A stretch of 64,000 nucleotides of DNA from Streptomyces griseoviridis (GCF_005222485.1 NZ_CP029078.1:1950001-2014000); one strand, 5' to 3'; shown: positions 27,659-36,738, counted from the stretch's first letter. Numbers and translations are program-made. The notes: a model not told the origin generated them from the letters alone.

Positions 27659-28477
27659 CTAGACGGGCGGCCAGGGGATGGCGGGCCATTCGCCGCCGGG
27701 TTCGGGGTGCCTGCCGGTGGTGAGCAGGGCGCCGACCCGGGCGCGGGTCGCGTCGAGTTCGGCCGGGGTGATGAGGGGGGCGAGCCGGGCCGTGAGGTCG
27801 CCCGTGGGGCTCAGGGCGTCGCTCAGGCCCCGCAGGACGTCGACGGCCTCCGCGGTCAGCGGTTCGCCCGCCCAGCCCCACAGCAGGGTGCGCAGCTTGT
27901 TCTCGGTGTTGAAGGTGACGCCGTGGTCGATGCCGTAGAGCCGGCCGTCCGCCGCGGGCAGCAGATGGCCGCCCTTGCGGTCGGCGTTGTTGATGACGGC
28001 GTCCAGGACCGCGAGCCGCCGCAGCCGTTCGTCGTCGGCGTGCACGAGCAGCGCGGTCCTGCCCTCCCCGACGTCGGCGAGGCCGATCGCCTTCCAGCCC
28101 GGCTCCGGCTCCTCGGCGTCCACCAGGGCGAGGAGGTCGCCGCCCGGCTCGCCCTCGATCCACTGCTGGCACATTCCCTCGCCGTAGGGGCCGTCGCGCA
28201 GCACGGTGACCGGGACGAGGCCCCAGCCGGTGGCCTCGGACACCTCGTAGGCGGCGACCTCGCGCTGGGCGAGCGTGCCGTCGGGGAAGTCCCAGAGCGG
28301 GCGTTCGCCGCGGACCGGCTTGTAGACACAGGTGACTTCTTCACCCGCGTGGGCGACGGCGCAGTAGAGCACCGCGTTGGAGGCGTCCCGGATCTGGCCG
28401 CGGACGGTCAGTTCACCCCGGGTGAGGTGGTCGGCCGTGGTCACGCTCCCCGGCGGTATCCGTTCTGGCGCGGACAT
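27659..28477 (-). CDS. SCO1664 family protein
   Basis: The 272-residue protein belongs to a conserved actinobacterial family (TIGR03843 type) with a distant kinase-like fold: VYKPVRGERPLWDFPDGTLAQREVAAYEVS resembles a phosphatidylinositol-kinase-type ATP-binding region, and VLDAVINNADRKGGHLL with YGIDHGVTF resembles a catalytic and metal loop. Its function is unknown. ATG 28477 is chosen because AAGGA precedes it by 6 nt; it overlaps the end of DUF3090 by 37 nt, so the two are coupled. It lies between DUF3090 and mshC. Confidence 0.88.
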   Translation of the reverse strand: MSAPERIPPGSVTTADHLTRGELTVRGQIRDASNAVLYCAVAHAGEEVTCVYKPVRGERPLWDFPDGTLAQREVAAYEVSEATGWGLVPVTVLRDGPYGEGMCQQWIEGEPGGDLLALVDAEEPEPGWKAIGLADVGEGRTALLVHADDERLRRLAVLDAVINNADRKGGHLLPAADGRLYGIDHGVTFNTENKLRTLLWGWAGEPLTAEAVDVLRGLSDALSPTGDLTARLAPLITPAELDATRARVGALLTTGRHPEPGGEWPAIPWPPV

Positions 28478-29031
28478 ACGTGTCCTTCCGGGTCGAGCGG
28501 GAGGCTGCACAGCGGGCAGGGCGGGCGGCCGGCGTTGACGACGTCGAGGGCGCGCTTGGCGAAGGCCCGCGCCTGGGTGCCGGTGAGCCGGACCCGGAGC
28601 ATCGGGGGGCCGTTCTCCTCGTCCTGGAGGAGCCGTTCCTCGGCCTCGGCGAGGTCCTCGTCGGTGTCGGCGTCCAGTTCCACCAGGGCCTGTGCCTCGA
28701 CGATCATGCGCTGTTCCTCGCCGTCCCAGGCGAGCGCCATGGTGCCGACGCGGAACTCCTCCTCGACCGGGGCGTCGAGCGGCGCGGTGTCGGAGATCTC
28801 GGTGGGGGTGACGGCCGGTACGGCGGCGCTGCCCCCGCTGCGCCTGACGACCTCGTCGAGGAGTTCGTCCATGCGTTCGGCGAGGGCGGCGACCTGGGTC
28901 TTCTCCAGGGCCACGCTGGTCACCCGGGCGCCCGCTGTGGCCTGGAGGAAGAACGTACGGCGTCCGGGCAGTCCGACCGTACCGGCCACGAAACGGTCCG
29001 GCGGGTCGTAGAGGAACACCTGACGGGACAC
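28441..29031 (-). CDS. DUF3090 domain protein
   Basis: The 196-residue conserved actinobacterial protein (DUF3090/TIGR03847) starts VSRQVFLYDPPDRFVAGTVG from a GTG. The C-terminus carries a possible zinc ribbon, CPLCSLPLDPEGHVCP. Function is unknown, but it consistently travels with the SCO1664 family, the phosphomutase-like protein and mshC. It overlaps the downstream SCO1664 family gene. Confidence 0.88.
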   Translation of the reverse strand: MSRQVFLYDPPDRFVAGTVGLPGRRTFFLQATAGARVTSVALEKTQVAALAERMDELLDEVVRRSGGSAAVPAVTPTEISDTAPLDAPVEEEFRVGTMALAWDGEEQRMIVEAQALVELDADTDEDLAEAEERLLQDEENGPPMLRVRLTGTQARAFAKRALDVVNAGRPPCPLCSLPLDPEGHVCPRQNGYRRGA

Positions 29032-29100
29032 GTCCTGTCTCCTGGAGTCGTGGATGGGGGCGGCGCTACTGCGACCGCTTCACCCTACTGCGCCCGACGA

Positions 29101-29787
29101 TCACGGTGCGCCCGCACCGCCCCCGACCGGGGCGTCGTCGGCCGGCGGGGTCTCGCGCGGCGCCAGTGACGCGAGGTCGCCGGTGTCGCCGAGGCGGACG
29201 AGAAAAGGCCGCAGACGGGTGTAACGGATCGCTGTGATGGAACACGGTTCTACGGAGATCCGCTGGAAGAGGTCGAGATGAAGTCCGAGGGCGTCCGCGA
29301 CAAGGGACTTGATGATGTCGCCGTGCGAGCACATGAGGTAGACGGCGTCGGGGCCGTGGTCGCGCTCCACGCGCGCGTTCCATTCGCGTACCGCCTCGGC
29401 GGCGCGGGTCTGCATCGCGCGCATCGACTCACCGCCGGGGAACGCGGCGGCCGACGGGTGGGCCTGGACGACCTCCATCAGGGGTTCGCCGGACAGCTCG
29501 GCGAGCTTGCGGCCGGACCAGTCGCCGTAGTGGCACTCGCCGATCCGCTCGTCGCTGTGGGCGGTGAGCCCCGGGCGGGCGGCGAGCAGCGGCGCCACGG
29601 TCTCCTGGCAGCGTTGCAGGGGGCTGGCGACGACCTCGGAGATCGGCAGCGCGGCGAGCCGGGCGGGCAGCGCGGCGGCCTGCGCGGCGCCGCGTTCGTC
29701 CAGGGCGACGCCGGGCGTCCAGCCGGCGAGCACCCCCTCGGTGTTGGCGGTGGAGCGTCCGTGCCGGACCAGGATCAACGTGGGCAT
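29101..29787 (-). CDS. Histidine phosphatase family protein (MSMEG_4193-type)
   Basis: The 228-residue branch-1 histidine phosphatase has the catalytic motif LILVRHGRSTANTEG (phospho-His at about residue 9), the acid donor region EVVASPLQRCQETV, GECHYGDWSGRK and the second catalytic His in MCSHGDII. Members of this subgroup are annotated as phosphomutases, but the substrate is unknown. ATG 29787 gives the canonical beginning directly before the RHG motif; an in-frame ATG lies 18 nt upstream. It is the first gene of the minus-strand run toward mshC. Confidence 0.9.
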   Translation of the reverse strand: MPTLILVRHGRSTANTEGVLAGWTPGVALDERGAAQAAALPARLAALPISEVVASPLQRCQETVAPLLAARPGLTAHSDERIGECHYGDWSGRKLAELSGEPLMEVVQAHPSAAAFPGGESMRAMQTRAAEAVREWNARVERDHGPDAVYLMCSHGDIIKSLVADALGLHLDLFQRISVEPCSITAIRYTRLRPFLVRLGDTGDLASLAPRETPPADDAPVGGGAGAP

Positions 29788-29849
29788 GCGGCCCAGGGTA
29801 GGCACTCCACGGGGTGCGCGGGGACGCGGGTGACAGGAGAATACGCTCC

Positions 29850-30845
29850 GTGATCGTCGACTGTGCCATCTACCGGGACGGGCGCCGTACCGAGGGACCG
29901 GAGGACTTCTCCGACGCCGTCGACGAGGCGCGGGCGGCCGGCGGGTTCGTGTGGATCGGGCTGCACGAGCCGTCGGATCGCGAGTTCGGCCTCGTCACCG
30001 AGGAGTTCGGGCTGCATCCGCTGGCCGTGGAGGACGCTCTCAAGGCCCATCAGCGGCCCAAGCTGGAGGTGTACGACGACTCGCTGTTCATGGTGCTGAA
30101 GCCGGTGGGGTACGAGCCCGAGCAGGACGTGGTGAGCACCGACGAGGTGATGGTCTTCCTCGGCGACGCCTTCGTGGTGACCGTCCGTCACGGCGAGGGG
30201 GCGGGGCTGCGGTCGGTGCGGCAGCGCCTGGAGCGGGACCCGCAGATCCTGGAGAAGGGTCCGACGTCGGTGCTGTACGCGATCTGCGACGACGTCGTCG
30301 ACCACTATCTGGACGTGGCGTCCGAGTTGCAGACGGACCTGGAGGAGCTGGAGGCGGAGGTGTTCTCGCCCGACCAGGGCGGCTCGCGGCACATCGCGTC
30401 CAGGATCTACACGTTCAAGCGGCAGATCCTGGAGTTCCGGCGGGCGACGGTCCCGCTGATGCCGCCGCTGACCCGGCTGGCCGGGGTCGGCACGAGCGGG
30501 CTGACGGTGCCGTTCGTGAACCAGAAGGCGCGGCCGTTCTTCCGGGACGTCAACGACCATCTCGCGCGGGTGAACGAGTCCGTGGAGGGCCTCGACCGGC
30601 TGGTGTCGGACGTGCTGTCGGCGCATCTGGCGCAGATGAGCGTCCGGCAGAACGACGACATGCGGAAGATCTCCGCGTGGGCGGCGATGGCCGCGGTGCC
30701 CACGATGATCGCGGGCATCTACGGCATGAACTTCGACCACATGCCGGAGCTGCACTGGCTCTGGTCGTACCCGGTGGTAATCGCCGTCATGGCGGCGCTC
30801 GAGGTGCTGCTGTACCGGACGTTCAAGAAGCGTGGCTGGCTGTGA
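29850..30845 (+). CDS. corA: CorA-family divalent cation transporter
   Basis: The 331-residue protein has a large cytoplasmic N-terminal domain (about 1-265), two C-terminal membrane helices and the selectivity motif YGMNF (about 291) between them, followed by the short HMPELHW loop. It usually imports magnesium or cobalt as a pentamer. The GTG at 29850 is chosen for the AGGAG 9 nt upstream. It is divergent from the phosphatase gene. Confidence 0.93.
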   Translation: MIVDCAIYRDGRRTEGPEDFSDAVDEARAAGGFVWIGLHEPSDREFGLVTEEFGLHPLAVEDALKAHQRPKLEVYDDSLFMVLKPVGYEPEQDVVSTDEVMVFLGDAFVVTVRHGEGAGLRSVRQRLERDPQILEKGPTSVLYAICDDVVDHYLDVASELQTDLEELEAEVFSPDQGGSRHIASRIYTFKRQILEFRRATVPLMPPLTRLAGVGTSGLTVPFVNQKARPFFRDVNDHLARVNESVEGLDRLVSDVLSAHLAQMSVRQNDDMRKISAWAAMAAVPTMIAGIYGMNFDHMPELHWLWSYPVVIAVMAALEVLLYRTFKKRGWL

Positions 30846-30849
30846 GGGG

Positions 30850-31638
30850 TCAGGCGAACTCGGCGGCCGCGGTGGCGTGTCCGCCGAGCGGGTCGGGCGT
30901 CGACGGGGCCCTCAGGGTCACCATCCGGCGCCACCCGACGAGGCGTTCGAAGCCGTAGACGGCGTGGATGCCGGCCCGCAGCGCCGCCGACCTGGCCCAC
31001 CGCCAGCCCAGGATGCGGCCCATGTGCGCCATGACGGCCAGGCTGACGTCCCGGTAGATCCGGATCTCGGCGAGGGCGCAGGCGCGCAGGGTGGCCCGGA
31101 TGGTGTGGCCGTGTCCCGCGCGGGCCAGGCGCAGCAGTTCCTCGTGGCAGTAGGCGAGGTGGTTGTCCTCGTCGTCGGAGATCATGCGGACCGCGCGGCC
31201 GAGGTCGGGGTGGTGGGCGAAGTGCCGGCGCAGCAGCCGCATCTGCTCGGAGGCGCGCTGTTCGGTGACGCGGCTGTGGGCGAGGTAGGTGACGATGTCG
31301 GCGACCGTGAGGGGTTCGTCGGACCTGAGCCGCTGGTGGGCGAGGCCGATGCCTTGGCGTTCCAGGATCATCGTGTAGTCGGTGTCGGGCGGCACCGGGA
31401 CGGGTGCGATGCCGCGTTTCCTCAGCAGGGCGTTGAAGATCCGGCCGTGTTTGTCCTCGTCGGCGCCGTGCCGGGCGATCTTGGGGGCGAGGGCCTGTTC
31501 GGCGCGGGGGGCCAGGGCGGCGATCCGGGCGTTCTCCCAGCCGCCCTGGGACTCGCCGCCCGCGGCGATGGAGCAGAAGAGGGCGAACGACCGGTCGTCG
31601 TCGAGCATCTCCTGGAACAGACTCTTGGCCGAAAGCAT
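30850..31638 (-). CDS. Ferritin-like superfamily protein
   Basis: The 262-residue helical protein has repeated Glu/His motifs expected of a ferritin-like four-helix metal site (ADEDKHGRIFNALL, SRVTEQRASEQM, SDDEDNHLAYCHEELL, ALAEIRIYRDV). No iron-storage signature is complete, so an oxidase or metal-dependent redox role is only a guess. ATG 31638 lies 8 nt after GGAGAGG; a GTG 9 nt further upstream is the alternative. It converges with corA. Confidence 0.8.
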   Translation of the reverse strand: MLSAKSLFQEMLDDDRSFALFCSIAAGGESQGGWENARIAALAPRAEQALAPKIARHGADEDKHGRIFNALLRKRGIAPVPVPPDTDYTMILERQGIGLAHQRLRSDEPLTVADIVTYLAHSRVTEQRASEQMRLLRRHFAHHPDLGRAVRMISDDEDNHLAYCHEELLRLARAGHGHTIRATLRACALAEIRIYRDVSLAVMAHMGRILGWRWARSAALRAGIHAVYGFERLVGWRRMVTLRAPSTPDPLGGHATAAAEFA

Positions 31639-31814
31639 CGTGACCACCTCTCCGCAGGGTTCCGCGGCAGTACGGAATTACTCCGCCGAGAGTGAGTCAA
31701 ATGGGGCGCCAGGTGCGCTGCAACAGCTGTGTCGGGGGACTGCGCCGAAAGGAGCACACCGGGCGGTGGCCGCGAGGGCGTAACCCGAAGCGCGGTGGCG
31801 CGTTGTTCCCCGTG

Positions 31815-31857
31815 ACGGCCGTGGCGGGGAAGACCCCCGAGCCCCCACCACGGCCGT
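31815..31857 (-). terminator. Hairpin after the F420-type oxidoreductase gene
   Basis: ACGGCCGTGG pairs with CCACGGCCGT, with additional G:C pairing inside. It lies about 25 nt past the stop of the minus-strand oxidoreductase gene. Confidence 0.7.
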
Positions 31858-31880
31858 AGGAACCTCCGCCCCTCCCGGTG

Positions 31881-32936
31881 TCACGCCAGTCCGGCGCGCT
31901 CCAGGGCCTCGGTGCCCGCGCGGAGCGAGGCGAGCCGCTCGTCGAGCGTGAAACCGGCCGGTGCCAGGGTCAGGGTGGTGACGCCCGCGGCCGCGTACTC
32001 CTTCATCCGGTCGGCGATCCGCTCCACGGACCCGAGGAGCGTGGTCCGGTCGATCAGCTCCTGCGGGACGGCCGCGGCGGCGCCCTGCTTGTCGCCGGAG
32101 AGGTAGGCGTCCTGGATCTCGTCGGCGGCCTGCTCGTAGCCCATCCGGCGGGCGAGCTGGTTGTAGAAGTTCTGCTTGCGGCTGCCCATGCCGCCGACGT
32201 AGAGCGCGGTGTAGGGGCGGAAGGTGTCGGCGAGGGCGGCGACGTCCTTGTCCTCGCCGAGGGCGAGCGGCAGCGTGGGGCAGACGTCGAAGCCGTCGAG
32301 GGTGAGCCCGGCCTTCTCGCGGCCCGCGCGCAGCGGCCGGATCGCGGTCTCCTCCAGGTGCTCGGCGGCCGGGAAGATCAGCAGGGCGCCGTCGGCGATC
32401 TCGCCGGTCTGCTCCAGGTTCTTCGGGCCGATCGCCGCGATGTACAGCGGGATGTGCTCGCGCTCGGGGTGCACGGTCAGCTTGAGAGGCTTGCCGGGGC
32501 CGCCGGGCAGCGGGAGCGTCCAGTGCCGCCCCTCGTAGGAGAGGCGTTCGCGGGTCATCGCCTTGCGGACGATCTCGACGTACTCGCGGGTGCGGGCCAG
32601 CGGCTTGTCGAAGGTGACGCCGTACCAGCCCTCGGAGACCTGCGGTCCCGAGACGCCGAGGCCCAGCCGGAACCGGCCGCCGGAGAGGGAGTCGAGTGTG
32701 GCGGCGGTCATCGCGGTCATGGCCGGCTGCCTGGCCGGGATCTGGAAGATCGCGGAGCCGACGTCGATCCGCTCGGTCTGGGCGGCGACCCAGCTGAGCA
32801 CCGTCGCCGCGTCCGAGCCGTAGGCCTCGGCGGCCCAGCAGACGGCGTACCCGAGCCGGTCGGCCTCCTGGGCGACGGCCAGGTTGTCGCCGTCCATTCC
32901 GGCGCCCCAGTAGCCGAGGTTGATCCCGAGCTGCAT
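31881..32936 (-). CDS. LLM-class F420-dependent oxidoreductase
   Basis: The 351-residue TIM-barrel protein of the luciferase-like monooxygenase class starts MQLGINLGYWGAGM and carries LGLGVSGPQVSEGWYG and YIAAIGPKNLEQTGEIADG, typical of F420-using members. It reduces or oxidises an unknown organic substrate. ATG 32936 lies 7 nt after AAGGGG; an ATG two codons upstream is less well spaced. A near-palindrome (32948-32961) lies just before the start and may bind a TetR-type repressor. Confidence 0.88.
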   Translation of the reverse strand: MQLGINLGYWGAGMDGDNLAVAQEADRLGYAVCWAAEAYGSDAATVLSWVAAQTERIDVGSAIFQIPARQPAMTAMTAATLDSLSGGRFRLGLGVSGPQVSEGWYGVTFDKPLARTREYVEIVRKAMTRERLSYEGRHWTLPLPGGPGKPLKLTVHPEREHIPLYIAAIGPKNLEQTGEIADGALLIFPAAEHLEETAIRPLRAGREKAGLTLDGFDVCPTLPLALGEDKDVAALADTFRPYTALYVGGMGSRKQNFYNQLARRMGYEQAADEIQDAYLSGDKQGAAAAVPQELIDRTTLLGSVERIADRMKEYAAAGVTTLTLAPAGFTLDERLASLRAGTEALERAGLA

Positions 32937-32947
32937 GCCCATTCCCC

Positions 32948-32961
32948 TTACCGATCAGTAA
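32948..32961. promoter_or_regulatory. TetR-like palindrome before the F420-type oxidoreductase gene
   Basis: TTACCGATCAGTAA is symmetric except for one C/T pair in each arm. It lies about 11 nt before the start codon, where binding would block expression. Confidence 0.45.
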
Positions 32962-33139
32962 CGTCCGTTGCGCCGACCCTAGCGCGCGCGGGCCCGGCGG
33001 GGGCAGGGGCGGGGGCGCACGGCCGGTTCCGCTCGGGGCCTGGGCCCGCCCCGCGCGGGCCCGCCGCCTGTGGAGAACCGTGTCACCGCTTGTCCACAGG
33101 CACCCACTTCGCTGGTCATGGCCAGTAATGTCGCCGTTC

Positions 33140-34126
33140 ATGGAGCAGAGGCATCTCGGCCGGACCGGCCTTCGCGTGTCCCGTATCGGGCTCGGCACCC
33201 TCACCTGGGGCCGGGAGACCGACGAGCACGACGCCGCGGACCTCGTGAAGACGTTCTGGGAAGCGGGCGGGAACCTCGTCGACACGGCGGACGTGTACGG
33301 CGACGGCGAGGCCGAGTACCTGCTGGGACGCCTCATGGAAGGGCTCGTGCCCCGCCGCGACCTGGTGATCTCCACCAAGGCGGGCGGGGTGCCGGACCCC
33401 GAGCGGCGTTTCGACGGCTCGCGCGGCCATCTGCTCTCCGCGCTCGACGCCTCCCTCGCCCGCCTCGGCACCGACTACGTCGACGTCTGGCATCTGCACG
33501 CCTTCGACCCGCACACCCCGCTGGAGGAGAGCCTCAACGCCCTCGACCTCGCGGTCTCCAGCGGGCGGGCCAGATACGCGGGCGTCGCCAACTTCTGCGG
33601 CTGGCAGCTCGCCAAGGCCGGCACCTGGCAGCTCGCGGCGCCGAGCATACGCACCCGGCTGGCCAGCACCCAGATGGAGTACTCGCTGCTGCAACGGGGT
33701 GTGGAGCGCGAGGTGCTGCCCGCCGCGCTCGACCTCGGCATCGGCCTGCTGCCGTCCTCCCCGCTGGGCCGCGGGGTGCTCACCGCGAAGTACCGGGGGG
33801 ACGCCCAGCCGCCCGGCTCACGCGGGGCGTCCGACCATCTCGCGCCCTTCGTGGAGCCCTACCTCGACGACACCGCGAGCAGGATCGTCGACGCCCTCCA
33901 GACCGCGGCGGACGGCCTCGCCGTGACACCGCTTCAGGTCGCCCTCGCCTGGATCCGCGACCGCCCGGGTGTCGTCGCGCCCGTCATCGGCCCGCGCAAC
34001 GCGCGCCAGCTCACGGCCGCGTTGTCAGTGGAGGCCCTTAGTCTTCCTGACGAGATCTGCCGGGCGCTCGACGATGTGTCGGCACCGGTGCACCGCTATC
34101 CCGATCACGACTGGAGCACGCTGTGA
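33140..34126 (+). CDS. Aldo/keto reductase
   Basis: The 328-residue NADPH-dependent TIM-barrel reductase starts MEQRHLGRTGLRVSRIGLG and contains the catalytic Asp/Tyr (DTADVYGDGEAE), Lys (VISTKAG) and His (DVWHLHAF). The C-terminal half binds cofactor (PVIGPRNARQL). The ATG at 33140 lacks a clear ribosome site. Its stop overlaps the start of the RecD-like gene (GTGA), coupling the two although their functions seem unrelated. Confidence 0.9.
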   Translation: MEQRHLGRTGLRVSRIGLGTLTWGRETDEHDAADLVKTFWEAGGNLVDTADVYGDGEAEYLLGRLMEGLVPRRDLVISTKAGGVPDPERRFDGSRGHLLSALDASLARLGTDYVDVWHLHAFDPHTPLEESLNALDLAVSSGRARYAGVANFCGWQLAKAGTWQLAAPSIRTRLASTQMEYSLLQRGVEREVLPAALDLGIGLLPSSPLGRGVLTAKYRGDAQPPGSRGASDHLAPFVEPYLDDTASRIVDALQTAADGLAVTPLQVALAWIRDRPGVVAPVIGPRNARQLTAALSVEALSLPDEICRALDDVSAPVHRYPDHDWSTL

Positions 34127-36576
34127 GCACGGAGCCCGAGACCCCGGACCCCACAGAGACCCCGACGGTCACGGAGCCGGGGACAACGGGAACGCCGGGG
34201 GGCGGGGGCGACACGGGTGGGGCGTCGGAGGGGGGAAGCGCCGGGGGCTCGGCGGCCGAGGGCGACGGCGACGCGGGCGGGGGCGACGACACGGCGGTCG
34301 AAGGTGCCCGTGCCTCGGCCGGGGGCGCGGCGGTCGAAGGGGCCGAGGGCGAGGGCGAGGGTGCCCCGGCCGAAAGTGACCCGCCCGAGGGTGCCGTGGC
34401 CGAAAGTGACACGGCCGAAAGTGACGGCTCCGCCAAGCAGTTGTCCGAGGCCGAGGCCGAGCTCGCCGCCCAGCGGGTGGAGCGGGAGCGGATCGCCCGG
34501 CGGAAGGCCGAGAAGCAGGCCGCCATCGACAGCGGCGCGAAGCTCAGTGGCAAGGCCGCCGACCTGCTCGCCGCCGTGCGGGCCGTGGAGAGCGGCCGGC
34601 AGCCCTCGACGACCGTCTTCGCCGACCCCGAGCCCGCCTCGCGCCCGGCCGTCCCCGCTCCCGTGCGGCCCGCCCGGCCCGAGCAGGCCGCCGTCGCGGC
34701 CCCCGCGCCCGCCGCCGTCGACTCCGTGCGGCAGGTGCTCGGTGAGGGCGGGGCACCGGACACGCTCGCGCCTCAGGTCGCCGCCGCGCTCGGCGAGGAC
34801 GCGGCACGACGGCTGCGCGAGGACCCCTGGCTGCTGCTGCGGGTCGGCGGGGTGCGCCCCGAGCAGGCCGACGGCTTCGCGCGGGCGCTCCTGGGCGCCG
34901 CGTGCGCGCCGGACGACGAACGGCGCGGCCGGTCCTTCACCGGCTGGCTGCTGGAGCAGGCGGCCGTGGCCGGGCACACCGTGCTGGAGATGCCCGCGCT
35001 CATCGCCGCGCTCGGCAGGCAGGCCGTGCCCGACCCGGAGGCGGCCGTGCAGAGCGCCGTCGCGGAGGCCGAGGCGCTGGTCTTCGAGGACGCCCTCGAC
35101 CCGACCGCGCCGGTGCCCGAGCCGCGCGCCCAGCCGTCCGGCGCGGGCGACGCGGAACACACCGACGACGAGGACGAGCCTGTCGAGCGGCCCGTGCGGG
35201 TCCTGGTCGGTCTCGAGCGGTACGCGCTCGCCGAGGAGAGCCTCGCCGAGGGAGTGGCCCGGCTGATCAACTCCGTGCCGAAGGAGGACGGTTCGGCGGA
35301 GTGGGAGCGTGCCGCCGACTCCACGCGCGGCTCGGCCGCCGAGCTGCTGCGGGCCGTCAGGACCGGCGGGCTCGTCCTGCACACCGGGGGCGAGGCGTCC
35401 TCGGTGGAGGCGGCGACGCTGCTGCGGACGGCCACAGGGGCGGGCCTGCGCGCCTGGGCGGCCACCCACGGCACGGACGGCCGCGACCGGTTCGCCGCCG
35501 TCCTCGACGCGAGCGGCGGGACCGAGGACGGCACGATCGTGGGCCGGGGGGCCGGAGGAAGCGGGACCGAGGGGCCCGGTGCGGCCGGCGCCGAGGGTTC
35601 CCGCGCCGGGGGGCTCGCGCCCGTCGCGACCCTCGCCGGGCTCCTCTCCGGGGCCGAAGGGCCGGGGCGGGACGCGGAGGGCGCCCTCGATCTGGACCTC
35701 CTGGTCGTGCTCGACGCGCCGCAACTCGACGTCGAGGAAGCGGCCCTGCTCGTCGAGTCGCTGCCGGACGGAGCGCGGCTGGTGCTGTCCGGGGACCCCG
35801 GGGTGCTGTGGTCGGCCGGTCCCGGGCGGGTCTTCGCCGATCTGCTGGCCGCGCGGGTCTGCCCGCAGATCGCCTCCCGCGTCCCCGACCCGGGACCGCT
35901 GGGCGAGCTGGTGTCCGGCATCGGCGTCGGCGAGCTGAACCAGGTCGAGGCGCCCGGCAAGGAGGTCGTGATCGTCCCGGTGCGGGACGCGGGCGAGGCC
36001 GTGCACCGCGCCGTGCAGCTCGTCGCGGACTCGGTGCCCCGGGCGATCGGCGTCCCGGCCGAGCAGACCCAGGTGATCACCCCTGGCCACGGCGGCGCGG
36101 TCGGGACCCGCGTCCTCAACGCCGCGCTCAAGGAGCGCCTCAACCCGGGCCCCGGCCGCTTCGGCGGCTTCGACCCGGGGGACCGGGTCGCCTACTCCCC
36201 CGCCCCCGGGCGCACCCTCACCGGCCAGGTGGTGCGCGCCGACGCCGAGGGGCTGCACCTGAGGTGCGCGGGCGCGGCCGTCGTCGTCCCGAAGGAGCGG
36301 GTCGAGCAGGCGGTGCGGCACGGGTGGGCCGTCACCGCGCACCAGGCGGCCGGCGCCCGCTGGCCCGCGGTGGTCGTGGTGCTGCCGGGCGACGCGGCGC
36401 AGGCCCTGAGCAGGCCGTGGGTGTACACGGCGTTCGGGCGCGCGGAGCGTCATCTGTCGGTGGTGCACGGCGTGGAACAGGCGCTGGCACGGGCGGTGGC
36501 CGAGGTCCAGGCGAAACCGCGCACGACCCGGCTGCCCGCCCTGCTGGCGCCGCAGCTCCCGACGACGACCGGCTGA
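34123..36576 (+). CDS. RecD2-like protein with degenerate helicase motifs
   Basis: The 817-residue protein has an acidic low-complexity N-terminus (1-105), a coiled-coil segment (about 106-140), HhH-like helices (about 225-270, WLLLRVGGVRPEQADGFARALLG) and a superfamily 1 helicase-like core. The Walker A position reads LVLHTGGEASSVEAATLL (about 416) without GKT. The Walker B position reads LLVVLDAPQLD (about 525) without DE. Motif III-like LVLSGDPGVLWSAGPG is kept, and the usual TVHKSQG is TAHQAAGAR (about 736). It is therefore probably not an active ATPase. The GTG start overlaps the aldo/keto reductase stop. Function is unknown; the RecD2 relation is from motif order read by eye. Confidence 0.75.
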   Translation: MSTEPETPDPTETPTVTEPGTTGTPGGGGDTGGASEGGSAGGSAAEGDGDAGGGDDTAVEGARASAGGAAVEGAEGEGEGAPAESDPPEGAVAESDTAESDGSAKQLSEAEAELAAQRVERERIARRKAEKQAAIDSGAKLSGKAADLLAAVRAVESGRQPSTTVFADPEPASRPAVPAPVRPARPEQAAVAAPAPAAVDSVRQVLGEGGAPDTLAPQVAAALGEDAARRLREDPWLLLRVGGVRPEQADGFARALLGAACAPDDERRGRSFTGWLLEQAAVAGHTVLEMPALIAALGRQAVPDPEAAVQSAVAEAEALVFEDALDPTAPVPEPRAQPSGAGDAEHTDDEDEPVERPVRVLVGLERYALAEESLAEGVARLINSVPKEDGSAEWERAADSTRGSAAELLRAVRTGGLVLHTGGEASSVEAATLLRTATGAGLRAWAATHGTDGRDRFAAVLDASGGTEDGTIVGRGAGGSGTEGPGAAGAEGSRAGGLAPVATLAGLLSGAEGPGRDAEGALDLDLLVVLDAPQLDVEEAALLVESLPDGARLVLSGDPGVLWSAGPGRVFADLLAARVCPQIASRVPDPGPLGELVSGIGVGELNQVEAPGKEVVIVPVRDAGEAVHRAVQLVADSVPRAIGVPAEQTQVITPGHGGAVGTRVLNAALKERLNPGPGRFGGFDPGDRVAYSPAPGRTLTGQVVRADAEGLHLRCAGAAVVVPKERVEQAVRHGWAVTAHQAAGARWPAVVVVLPGDAAQALSRPWVYTAFGRAERHLSVVHGVEQALARAVAEVQAKPRTTRLPALLAPQLPTTTG

Positions 36577-36614
36577 CCACCCACAGGTCCGCACCGCGAC
36601 GGCGACGACAACGG

Positions 36615-36663
36615 CGGCGGCGGTCACGCGAGGGATTCCCCTCCGTGACCGCCGCCGCCGCGG
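36615..36663 (+). terminator. Hairpin after the RecD2-like gene
   Basis: GGCGGCGGCGGTCACG pairs with CGTGACCGCCGCCGCC around a loop of about 15 nt, shortly after the stop codon at 36576. Confidence 0.7.
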
Positions 36664-36716
36664 TCTTCGGTGTCTTCGGTGTCTTCGCGGTCTTCGCGGT
36701 CTTCGCAGTCGTCGGT
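36663..36716. repeat. Tandem 9-nt repeat array
   Basis: Six 9-nt units (GTCTTCGGT twice, GTCTTCGCG twice, GTCTTCGCA, GTCGTCGGT) lie between two converging genes. It is non-coding as far as can be judged. Confidence 0.7.
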
Positions 36717-36738
36717 TCCGGGCGGGCCGCCGGGGCGG

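Noticed and set aside
34105..36627. Long minus-strand open frame over the RecD2-like gene
   Set aside because: Low-complexity Arg/Gly/Leu composition without motifs. The plus strand has coupled start, recognisable core and terminator.
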